Assembly (NCBI GenBank): GCA_012064385.1 | Contig: QRDG01000529.1 | Location: 677,524-741,523 of the forward strand | Reading direction: 5' to 3' | Length of the DNA stretch: 64,000 nt | Source of the DNA: Puccinellia tenuiflora | Lineage: Eukaryota; Streptophyta; Magnoliopsida; Poales; Poaceae | Part shown: piece by piece, positions 1-9,184 of the stretch | How the letters are laid out: every line of letters begins with the position of its first letter | Position numbering within the stretch: position 1 is the stretch's first letter | Position numbers and translations under genes: made by a program | Notes under the pieces: model-generated | What the model was told of the DNA's origin: nothing | The model's database searches: none | The model's input: the letters and a program-made list of their open reading frames with translations, nothing else

Positions 1-1408
1 GCGGGGGCGCCGGATGTTCCGGCACCGGTGGACGCAGCTGCTGGGCGTTTCCGAACTGCGCCCTTGGCTCCCACGGCGAGGGGCTCCACCTCAAGCACCT
101 GGTCGTCCGCGTCAGCTGGGGGCGAGGGCACCGGGTAAGAGAATGCAATCGGGATAGGATCATGTACCTCTAGAATTTGACAGTCGTCATCATCATCATC
201 TGACCAGTCGCGGACGCGAGCCTTACCGGTAACAGGAACCGAGCCGACATCAGGGATCGGCATGTTGTCTTCATTATCCGGATCCTCCGAGTCAGCTTCA
301 ACCCGGTCTTTACCCCATTTGGCGGCGGGATCCGGTCCGTCCTCCTTCTGCTGCCGCCCGAATCTCTATATGATGGAAACATAGAATGATTAAGGCCAAG
401 TGTAAAAAGGGAGCCGACTTAAGAGTTTATGTCGGCAGAAAAGTTACGTCGGTGCAAGTTATTTACCTGGGGCGCACGGTTGCTCCGGCTGTGGGGTTCT
501 TTGCCCCACTCCCAATCCTCCGTCATCTTCGTCCGAGCTATGGCTTTGACTCGCTGCCGGATCTGGGCCTTGCTCAGCTCGACGGTGATTATCCGGGTCG
601 GATCAAGAGGGCCACTCATGTGGCAAATCTTGTGGACTCGGCGCTGAAGGGGCGAGACCCGGCGGCTAATGAATGTCGCCAGCAGGTCGTCAGCTGTCAA
701 CCCCTCTCCCAGGAGTTGCTCCACGAGTTGGTGGATGTGGTTGACCTCGGCCTCTTTGTCGGTCGGATTGTACCCCCAATTGAGTTGCGCCGTGGGGGGG
801 CCGATGACGAAATTCGGCAAGTTGATCTTATCGACGTCGGTCGAATTCTTGACATAGAAAAAGGAGCGCTGCCATTTCCGGCATGACTCCAAGCCGTAGA
901 TCCGGGGGAAGATTGAGCCTCGCCGAGGTGTGACGGTGGCGGCCCCACACTGGGTCATCATCTTGGGAGCTGCCGGGTCAGCACGATTCGGAATGACCTG
1001 CTTCCGGAAGGAGAAGTACTTGGACCACGCGCGGACGGTGGCCTTGAGTCCGAGATAGCCCTTGGTTAAGGAGACGAAGGAGGATAAGGTGGTGATGGCA
1101 TTGGCTGGTAAATGATGAGGTTGGAGACCGAAACTGTCGAGGAAGTTCCGGAAGAATACACTGGCGGGTAGTCCGAATCCCCGCTCGAAGTGTGCGACGA
1201 AGACAATGTATTCGCCTTCCCGGAGACTCGGCGCAGTCTCGGTGCCAGGCACTCGGCACTCTACCCCGGGCGGGATCCGTCGAGTCCGGACTAGCCAATC
1301 TAACTCGGCTCTTCCGACATCGGAACCTTCCCAGGAGGCCCGAGTGGATCCCTCCACGGTGTTTTCTTCAACCGAGTCGATCACCTCGAGGGCGGCGTCA
1401 TCCGACAT
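1..1408 (-). CDS. Antisense ORF of Tat element (Transposase_28-like), two exons, partial
   Basis: The gene lies opposite to the element that carries it. Exon 1 runs 1,408 to 467, starts MSDDAALEV and has about 314 codons. Its middle has the grass 'putative gypsy-type transposon' domain signature (EGEYIVFVAHFERGFGLP, then FGLQPHHL, then KGYLGLK). A consensus GT donor at 466 and AG acceptor at 366-367 bound a 101-nt intron of phase 0. Without splicing the frame stops at 419. With splicing it runs on in frame from 365 to the window edge through an acidic exon that includes six consecutive Asp residues. In-frame codons extend upstream to 1,624, but I chose the ATG at 1,408 because the domain begins there and the upstream part is low complexity. 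Function is unknown; the family is named after transposons, without demonstrated transposase activity. Confidence 0.7.
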
Positions 1409-1944
1409 ATTGGTGAAAGGTTGCAGAGATCTATAAAAAGAGTTACCGGTGAGGAGATCAAAACCATTGCAAGGAAAAGAAAGAAAAAAGCAAGACAAAA
1501 AACAAAAGGGAGAGATTATGTACGCATGCATCTGATCTAAATGCAAAAGAGCTACTGCACAAGAAGATGGGAAAGGAAAAATTGCTACGGCGGTTGGCTC
1601 ATCGGCGGAGGGCCGCATTGGCAACTACAGATTCACCGGCGGCGCTCGATGTGTCGCCGCGATAAGGAATAAAGGAAGAACCAGAGGAAGAACAAGAACA
1701 GAGAGCGTCTATCGATTCAAGATGTTAAGGCGCAGGAAGAAAGAGAGAAGAGGAGGAGATGTTACCGCGGTGTCGCGGCGTACGGTGGCGGTGCTGTGCG
1801 TCGGCGGCGTTTGTGCGCAGGTGCGTACGGTGGCGGTGCTGCGCGCGGTGGCGTGCGGCGCTGCTTGTGCTCTGCGCGCTGGTGAAGAAGACGAGGGCAA
1901 GAGAGAAGAATGGTGCGGAGGGGAGGACAGGTGCCCCCTCCCTA

Positions 1945-1952
1945 CTATTTAT
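1945..1952 (-). promoter_or_regulatory. Candidate TATA box for the antisense ORF
   Basis: On the minus strand this reads ATAAATAG, followed by a purine-rich stretch, about 540 nt upstream of the ATG at 1,408. The position would fit a promoter inside the element driving the antisense gene. This is a motif match only. Confidence 0.3.
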
Positions 1953-2494
1953 GGGCGGCCGGAGGAGATCGTGGGTGCGGGATTTGCTGCGCATGATCTC
2001 GTAACTGACGGGGAGTTATGGCCCCACGATCTCCGCCACGATTTCTTCTGCGGCTTAACCGCCGCACGATCGGCCACACGAGAAGTCATAGAGAGCCAAC
2101 GGTTATAACGCGGCATATCTGATCGGGGCGAGACCCGAGGCGACGCACGGCGGAGTGGTCAAGGGTGCACTTGAGTGCCTACGTGGGCACAGTGGTCAAG
2201 GCGACCGACGTCACACAGGTGGCACGCGTGCCTGTGGCACGTCAATCCGTGCACAGAGACCGAGGCATCAAGCAGAGATGCTCTGCCACGTGGTGAACCG
2301 ATGACTCGGAGGAGCTAAGGGGTCTTCCCTGTAAGTCGGAATGATCCGACATAAGATGAGATATCAAGTAGGGATACAAAGTGCTTTCCGACATGTGATT
2401 TTCGCCGGCATACGTTATGTCGGAGATCAACTAAGGATGCTGGTTTCCGGGTAAACCTGCCGTGGCCCTTCATCCGAGGCTGCAGGACCGCGCC

Positions 2495-2509
2495 AGCTTC
2501 GGGGACTAA
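2495..2509 (+). other. Polypurine-like tract before 3' LTR
   Basis: The sequence 'gcttcggggactaa' immediately precedes the TGTCGG that opens the LTR. This form (cttggggact before the LTR) is common in grass gypsy elements and would prime plus-strand DNA synthesis. Confidence 0.6.
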
Positions 2510-3426
2510 TGTCGGGGGGCAACCCCCGAATAGGGGCAAGATGCCGATATAAGGGTTGACTCGGAGTTGACCGGATCACTGAAACCGACATAACTGTACC
2601 GGCATACCCAGGGTTGACCGGGTCAAGATTAACCGACATATTGGTATGTCGGTCCATGCATGTTATATGTCGGATCTTCCTTTGTTCTTCTTGTGTGCAG
2701 GGAAGGCAAAACCGAGTTACAAAGGAAAGGACAAACCGAGTCAAGAGTATGGAGCATGCCTATGCCGGGTCAAGGTTATCCCGGAAGATGGACCGAGCTC
2801 CTTGAGACACAGAGCGAGACAAGGGCGGCGGCGTGCCGCAAGTGGGCGGCGTGCTGTGCCTCGGCCACGCCTCTGACGCGGGTGGCGCGGCATAGTGGCG
2901 CTAGGCCTAGGCGTGGGCGTGCTGTCTCATGCAGAGGGGACCGTGGCGACCAGCGCTGCCACGGTCTGGGCATGGCGCAGCAGCGCCCATGTCGGCCGGA
3001 GACCAAGGGGTATGGCGCCAGTAGCAATGTTTTACACTGTAACCCTGGGTTTGCCTATATAAGGGGTACCAGGGGCTCCTCTTACACGGACGAAAAACAC
3101 TTCATTAGAGGCTAGATGCTGAGCAACTGAGTAGTTTCTTGGAGAGCTAGAGGAGAGCCAGATAACCATCCTGAGACTCGGTAGGAGCTTGGAGTGGGTA
3201 GTAAGTCAGTTCAAGGAGCAAGCTTGTATGCCAGTTGTAATCCATATAAATCAAATAGACAGGCAGGAGTAGGGGTGTTATCTCCTCACGAGAGCCCCGA
3301 ACCTGGGTAAAATCGTGTGTGTCGTGTTCTTTGTGTGTGTGTGATCGTGCGCACAAGCCCTCCCCGGGTGCCTCCAGCGTCCATCGGCCTCACAACTTAA
3401 GCCATCCTATGGCATCTGCCGTGACA
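2510..3426 (+). repeat. 3' LTR of the Tat element (917 bp)
   Basis: The LTR begins TGTCGGGGGG and ends CCGTGACA. Inside are a TATA box (TATATAAG, 3,056-3,063) and, near the 3' end, the 'gagagccccgaacctgggtaaa' style segment seen at gypsy R/U5 boundaries. The 5' LTR is outside the window, so neither the exact ends nor the target duplication (candidate CCACC at 3,427) can be confirmed. Confidence 0.7.
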
Positions 3427-4658
3427 CCACCATGACAAGACGGGCACGGGAACGGGAATGCGGCACCGGGGGAAACCACACGTCGGGCACGGACAGGGCA
3501 TCGGGGAACGGAGACGAGCATCACGGGGCAACACCACGGGACGGAGACACGGGCGAGCAGACACGGCAAGGGGCACATCCGGAGGTGGGCTGCTGCTGCT
3601 GTGTCACGCACGGCCAGGAGGGATCGAGCGCACACACACACGCGAGGAGCAGGGGAGGACGACGGTCGGGGCAGCACGTCGGGGATGCGCGTCTTGGAGC
3701 AGGAGGCGGCCTGGCGGAGCCGGGCCGAGGTGGGCTTGCGTGGGCGCGCGGCCGATAGAGGAGGATGAGGTCGGGGAGCGGCCGGAGGAGGGAGCCACGG
3801 GGAGGCCGGAGAGGCGCCGGGGAGGGGTGCGGGGAGGCAAGGTGCGGGTGGTGGCGATGGCATCGGGTGCGGACGGGGAGGCGCTGCCGGCGCGGGGAAG
3901 CAGAGGAGGGAGGTCGGGGATGAGGCGGCTGGCGAGGACGACCGGCGGCAAGCTCGGGCAGGGGAGGCGAGCCGAGGCAGGGGCGGTGCAGGGCGACGAC
4001 AGGCGGAGAGGAGCGTGGACGGGGCAGGAGCGGCGCGGACGCGAGAGGTTGGGGGCGAGCTCGGGCCGGCCGCAGGCTGGGCGGAGAGGAGGAGCGGGGT
4101 AGAGATGCGGCCGGGGAGGGGGCCGGTCGACGCGGAGAAGGGAGGTGGCGCGGGCTCGGGTGCGGGAGCAGCTTGGAGGAAGAAAAGGAAGATAAGGAAG
4201 AGGGGAAAAAGAAAAGAAGAAGAAAAAAAAGGGGAGGGACCAGAAAAGAAAAGAAAAGGACCTGTTGTGGAGGTGGAAGGGCTCGATCGCGAAAACGCAA
4301 AAAGGGAGGAGGGTGGCTGCAAGGCTGGAGGGGGTAGGAGGAAAACTGCCAGGGGCAGGATTAGGGTTTGGAGGCTAGGGTTTGCTTGCTGGGCTTTGGG
4401 CCGGGGTTTTGGGCTACTCTCTCGCTCGCTCAAAAACATTTTATTTTGCAAATTAAATTTGGCAAATAATTTTAGAAAACGGAGACGACCGTCTCGGTAA
4501 AAATATTTTTCCGACAATTTTTTAAAAATAATAAAATAGGGTTTATTAAAAATAATTTTTGCGGTAAAAAACATGCGATGCGATGATGCTGATGTCATGC
4601 TGATGCAAAAAATAAAATAACAGGCAATTCTAATTTGGGAAAAACCCCGGGCATTACA
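3427..4658 (-). repeat. 3' LTR of LARD element, truncated by Tat insertion
   Basis: The right end reads ...ccccgggcattaca, identical to the right end of the LTR at 8,189. About 500 bp (4,160-4,658) match 7,705-8,189 closely. The segment 3,461-4,156 is a GC-rich stretch (over 65% G+C by eye) absent from the other LTR. The rest of this LTR lies beyond the Tat element, outside the window. Open frames here are long on both strands because of base composition and show no protein signature. Confidence 0.75.
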
Positions 4659-5092
4659 ACCGACACCACTAACAAGGGATCTCGCCCCGAGATCCACGCT
4701 ACCGTAAGGGAGAAGAAGAGCAAGGTAAACTATCGAATCTTCGAGCGGCGTGTAGATCTTCTCGACACCACTAACAAGAGGTTCTTCCTCACGTCTGGCG
4801 AAGTTCGTCTGTCGACATCCTTTTGAAGATCGAACCTATTAGGTAAAAGACAAGAGATCGTCCACCCACGAAGATGCTATAACCGGAGGATAGATAAGAT
4901 AGAAGGTTTAAAACATATAAGGCAAGAGGGAAAAGAATAGAGGTAAGGAGTAAACAACAATACTATTAAGATCTTTTCAAATAACTTTTAGTAAAATAGT
5001 TTGGACACTCTACAACAACGACCATTAGCTAGGGTATCCTACAGGCAGACTGGACCGAGGGGTATCGAAAAACCAGAGCTCTGATACCACTT
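4659..5092 (-). other. Residual internal region of LARD element
   Basis: There are 434 bp between the LTRs and no gene. A 16-bp segment, cgacaccactaacaag, occurs at 4,661-4,676 and again at 4,763-4,778. Such a short direct repeat can mark where an internal deletion was repaired. Confidence 0.7.
5078..5089 (-). promoter_or_regulatory. Primer-binding site (initiator-Met tRNA)
   Basis: The minus strand reads TGGTATCAGAGC, the usual plant initiator-methionine tRNA primer site, 3 nt from the LTR end at 5,093. Confidence 0.85.
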
Positions 5093-5261
5093 TGTAACGC
5101 CCCAAGATCGGTACTATGCAGACTTAGCAATTTCCAGCCAAATCCGCATAATAACGATCCTAGAGGACGCCCACCAGGCATAACGTGCAGGTCGCAACTC
5201 ACACGTTATGCGAGTGGAATTGTGATAACATTACAATAGGTCTCGATGGAACCCACAAAAG

Positions 5262-5262
<1 letters not shown>

Positions 5263-5318
<56 letters not shown>
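5263..5318. repeat. (TA)n microsatellite
   Basis: An uninterrupted alternating TA tract of about 55 bp inside the LTR. Apparent Tyr/Ile-repeat reading frames across it are artefacts. Confidence 0.95.
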
Positions 5319-5319
<1 letters not shown>

Positions 5320-7189
5320 AGAACGACTCACCGAGTCAAGAACAACAAGATACAATACAAAGATCCAAAAAAACAGCGGAAACGAAATAGCGTCCAGCTA
5401 CGGACAAGAAACAAATTGGAGTAAGAGTCCTGAAGATAAACGAAGGCACCATATCCCTGCCCAGGCCAAGACTAGCCGGAGGGATTCCCAAGCTAACGTC
5501 GTCAGACTTCAAACCTGTTTGGCTGCATTGGAATAGCAGCCCCGAAGGGGGTCAATACTATGAAGTACTGGCAAGTAATACTCACAAGATATCAAAGCTG
5601 CAATTCCGGGGAAAAAGGGTTAGCGATTGAGGCGGCAGCAAGCAGCACTATCAACCTATAGAGACACTCTGCAACAATCGTCTAATAGAGAGGAGGTAAG
5701 AGAGCGCTTAGGTAACCAACTATGCTAACACCAAACATACCCAGCCAATTCCTTACCAGCCCGTTTAACCCACGAGCAGCAAGCCCAAAGGCACTCACAC
5801 AGTTGGCAATTTTATAATTTATTATTAAAGTAGCTCTATCTTACTAATCAATTTATTAACATCAGGTGTAAGTTGTCTATGATCTTGTTAGCCAGCATCA
5901 TCACCAAGTCGTCCATAACCGCGGACACGGCTTTTCGAAAAGATTTAACCCTGCAGGGGTGCACAAATGTAACCACACGCACTTCAACCCTTGTTGCCAT
6001 GCAATTAGCACACTTCCGGGGTATGCTGGCAGGGTGTCCGACGCTACACTTTCCTTCACTACCACACTTGTCCAGGGAACCACCTAGCTAAGTCTGACCC
6101 ACCTTGAAAGTCCGGCCGAAGCTCCGAGGTGGACCTAGCCGTTGCGAGGACGGTGTCGGGAGGGAACACTCATACGATTGCCCCTCCTTCCACACTCGAT
6201 AAACGAACGTACCGCAACCCTACCGTAAGTAACCATCATCGTATCGGAGGCATCCCATCCGTGTACCTGCAACAATATAATAAAGCGCCGCGCAAATGGA
6301 AACACCCGAACTACGTGTGGCGCCCTGGACAAGGCTGCAGATCCGGTACTAGGTCGAGGGGAGTCCCATTTCCTCCCACATGTGGGTAGTGCGCTCAGTC
6401 TTGGATCAGAGGACAAGAACTCGGGTCCTAGGCGACACTAGCAGAACAAATCACCACGATTGGCCTTCTGCCGGTGTCTTATCTTTATTAATTATATCCC
6501 ATCGCCAAACATTAAAGATTATCATGTGAATTTAACCCAACTATCAAATTATAACAAGACTAGAACATGACTCGAGCAAAACAAACCTAAGCATGCACTA
6601 CGACTCGCAAGGCCAACAAGATAAACAAGCAAAAGGTTATTAGGATGTGGGGGTGTGGCTTATCATGGCTGCAAGATAAACATGCAAATAGGATCGAGAC
6701 ACAAGCATCGCAATATAAGGCTAGCAAGGAACAAAAGATAGGAGGTGTAAGAGACAGAAAACAAGCAAAGATAGCAAGGGAGTATCACTTGCCTGCAATC
6801 CGGTAGAGGTAGCAGAACCTGTCGTTGCTCACATCAACTCATCGTCCTATTCCCGAAGAAGCAACAAACACTGGAAACAGAAAGATGCATTTTACTCTAC
6901 GGCAAAAGAAGCGGCATGTTGATGACATGATGCATGACAAATTAAAGGTTGTCCAATTTTATTTCCTAACACATGGCAAAACATTTTAAATGGGATCGGT
7001 GCACAATATAGATGCACCGGACAAATCCCATATTTAAGTTGATTTAATTCGACTAAATGGATAAAGGTGCGATGTTAATTAAGCATGCATGATTTTATAA
7101 GATATCGCATATATATGGTATAGGGTTAGGGTTGGGGTCACACATCGGATTCGGGGAACTTCGGATTCGGAAGCCACAGTCTTCGGATC

Positions 7190-7310
7190 GGAGAGGAAGT
7201 AGTCGATGTAGTCGTTGTAGTCGAAGTAGTCGTTCATTCGGAGTCGAAGTAGTCGAAGTAGTCGTTCATCCGAAGTCGGAGTAGTCGAGGTAGTCAGCGT
7301 CGTGAAAGTA
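7190..7310. repeat. Degenerate 'gtagtcgaa' tandem repeat
   Basis: Short units of the form gtagtcg(a/t)(a/t)gtagtcg repeat about ten times with drift, inside the LARD 5' LTR. Confidence 0.7.
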
Positions 7311-8189
7311 GTCGTACTCGGGTCGTAGTCGTGGCGGATCTTGGCGTTCCGGGCTTCGGGGTCGTCGGGGTTCTCGGTGGTCGGGGATCACGGCATCAAG
7401 CTTCACGGCGGGGAAACGGGGAACTCGGGAACACGTCGGGGAAGATTCACGACGGGAACGGGGAACCGCACCGGGAACGGGAAACACGAAAACAACGCGA
7501 CACGGCGACGGAACGGAAAAGATTTCACGACGGAAAGCGTCGGCAACGGGAACGGAGACGGTTCACGACGGAAACGAGTCGGGGATCGGGGCTTCCCGAC
7601 GGGGACGGGAACACGGACGCGGAATCGGGAAACAGGTGCACACGGAGATGCAAACACGGAGTCGGGGACACACGACGGGAGACGGGCACGGGAACGGGAA
7701 TGCGGGAGCAGCTCGGAGGAAGAAAAGGAAGATAAGGAAGAGGGGAAAAAAAGAAAAAAAGGGGAGGGACCAGAAAAGAAAGGAAAAGGACCTGATCTGG
7801 AGGTGGAAGGGCTCGATCGCGAAAACGCAAAAAGGGAGGAGGGTGGCTGCAAAGCTGGAGGGGGTAGGAGGAAAACTGCCAGGGGCAGGATTAGGGTTTG
7901 GAGGCTAGGGTTTGCTTGCTGGGCTTTGGGCCGGGGTTTTGGGCTACTCTCTCGCTCGCTCAAAAACATTTTATTTTGCAAATTAAATTTGACAAATAAT
8001 TTTAGAAAACGGAGACGACCGTCTCGGTAAAAATATTTTTCCGACAATTTTTTTAAAAATAATAAAATAGGGTTTATTAAAAATAATTTTTGCGGTCAAA
8101 AACATGCGATGCGATGATGCTGATGTCATGCTGATGCAAAAAATAAAATAACAGGCAATTCTAATTTGGGAAAAACCCCGGGCATTACA

Positions 8190-8700
8190 CTAAACTAACT
8201 TAGGCATTTCATCAAACACCTAGCTAGCAATAGCAATGAAATGAGGAGCAAAACTAGGATTGGGGATGAACTCGAGCTCCGGAAGGATGAAGTTTCTAAC
8301 CTATTAGAACCCTTGGATATATGGGGCGCCCTTAACCTTGACAAATCGTGGAAAAATGTGGATTAATTTGAGGTAGAGAGGAGAAAAATGGTGATATGAG
8401 CTTTGAGCTCGAGCTCGAAGAACATGATATATAGTGAGTGAGACCTCTATTCCCGGTTCGTGATACGAACCGGCACTAAAGGGTCTCGCTATGGCCCCCA
8501 CCTTAGCCACGGCCTGCCAAGTCTCTTTAGTCCCGGTTCGTACCACGAACCGAGACTAGAGGTCCCCCACGGACCGGGACTAGAGACTGTCGGCCTCGTA
8601 GCCGTTGAACCGGGACTAGAACCCCTCTAATCCCGGTCCAAAACACACCCGGGACTAGAGCCGAATCTTGCTCTGTCCAAAGGTCATTTTTCTACCAGTG
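8190..8700. mobile_element. CACTA element terminus with subterminal repeats
   Basis: The stretch ends in ...tttttctaccagtg at 8,700, the reverse complement of a CACTG-type CACTA inverted terminus. Upstream, from about 8,440, it carries 'tcccggttcg' and 'cgaaccg(g/a)gact' repeats in both orientations, typical CACTA subterminal repeats. The remainder lies left of the LARD element and outside the window. No coding sequence is present. Confidence 0.75.
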
Positions 8701-9171
8701 GGGCTCCATCTCGCCGCACTCCAAAACATCTCCTTAATTTCCACGGGGACACACCAGACCCTACCATCATACAGGTTGTCAAATCTTATTTTATTGCGTC
8801 GCAGGAAGAAGGTACTGAGTAAAAGGTACAGCAAATAATGGCGGGGGCTCTCTTTAATGCGTACATGCTTTATACACCCACAAACCCGCCATACATGTAC
8901 CAACCATACTGTACACTACCGTCACGGATGTCCATCCAATCCCCGCGGAACACGTTAGCCCGGTGCAAGCGAGCCCGAGCGCCACAAATCCGCGTCCGCG
9001 GCAAGGTAAATATTTTTGTTTGACACAACCCGAGCCAAACGGCAATACAACAATTGTGTTCCCAGCACTGCATGCACATCACATGAAAACAATTATGCAC
9101 ATAGCAGAAAACTGCGCACCGTGCAAGGTCCTTCTAGTCCTAAATTCCTAATTAAACTAACATGTAGTTGT
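8701..9171. other. Unassigned low-copy-looking sequence
   Basis: No gene, repeat or recognisable element. Short frames of up to about 80 codons show no family signature. Confidence 0.5.
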
Positions 9172-9184
9172 CCTGCTGTATATT

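Larger units (their letters stand above)
1..3426 (+). mobile_element. Tat-lineage gypsy LTR retrotransposon, 3' part
   Basis: This is the 3' end of a gypsy element that begins outside the window. The visible parts are an internal region carrying an ORF on the opposite strand, a polypurine-like tract just before 2,510, and a 3' LTR to 3,426. A long 3' region with an antisense ORF of the 'transposase_28 / putative gypsy-type' family is known from Tat-lineage elements such as Grande. No gag or pol is visible, so the lineage call rests on the antisense ORF and the LTR style. The element sits inside another LTR (sequence from 3,427 on), so it is the younger of the two. Confidence 0.75.
3427..8189 (-). 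mobile_element. Gene-less large-LTR derivative (LARD-like) of a Tekay/Del-type gypsy element
   Basis: Two LTRs in the same orientation flank only 434 bp of internal DNA. The left LTR (from 3,427) is cut by the Tat element, and the right LTR is complete at 5,093-8,189. The internal part has a tRNA-iMet primer-binding site next to the right LTR, so transcription would run leftward. On the minus strand, a short ATCTCGGGGCGAGATC motif precedes the 3' LTR. This resembles the sequence after pol in the 29,448-41,4xx chromovirus, which suggests a deletion derivative of such an element. There is no coding capacity. It is inserted in a CACTA remnant. Confidence 0.75.
5093..8189 (-). repeat. 5' LTR of LARD element (3,097 bp)
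   Basis: The plus-strand ends are TGTAACGCCC and ...GGCATTACA, and the adjacent primer-binding site marks it as the 5' LTR on the minus strand. It contains a (TA)n microsatellite, a tandem 'gtagtcgaa' tract near 7,190-7,310 and a 'gggaacggg' tract near 7,370-7,700. A palindromic block at 5,911-5,961 is shared with the other Tekay-type LTRs in this window. The flanking 5 bp on the right are CTAAA. Confidence 0.8.

Noticed and set aside
386..886. Plus-strand open frames of 166, 72 and 62 codons
   Set aside because: They lie opposite the Transposase_28-like ORF, which has the recognisable domain and a fitting intron.
3390..4697. Long minus- and plus-strand frames (up to 435 codons) rich in Pro/Ser/Arg/Gly
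   Set aside because: They arise from GC-rich LTR sequence; the same frames recur in the other LTR at 7,340-8,047 and have no domain.
5185..5536. Frames with Tyr-Ile repeats
   Set aside because: Read-through of the (TA)n microsatellite.
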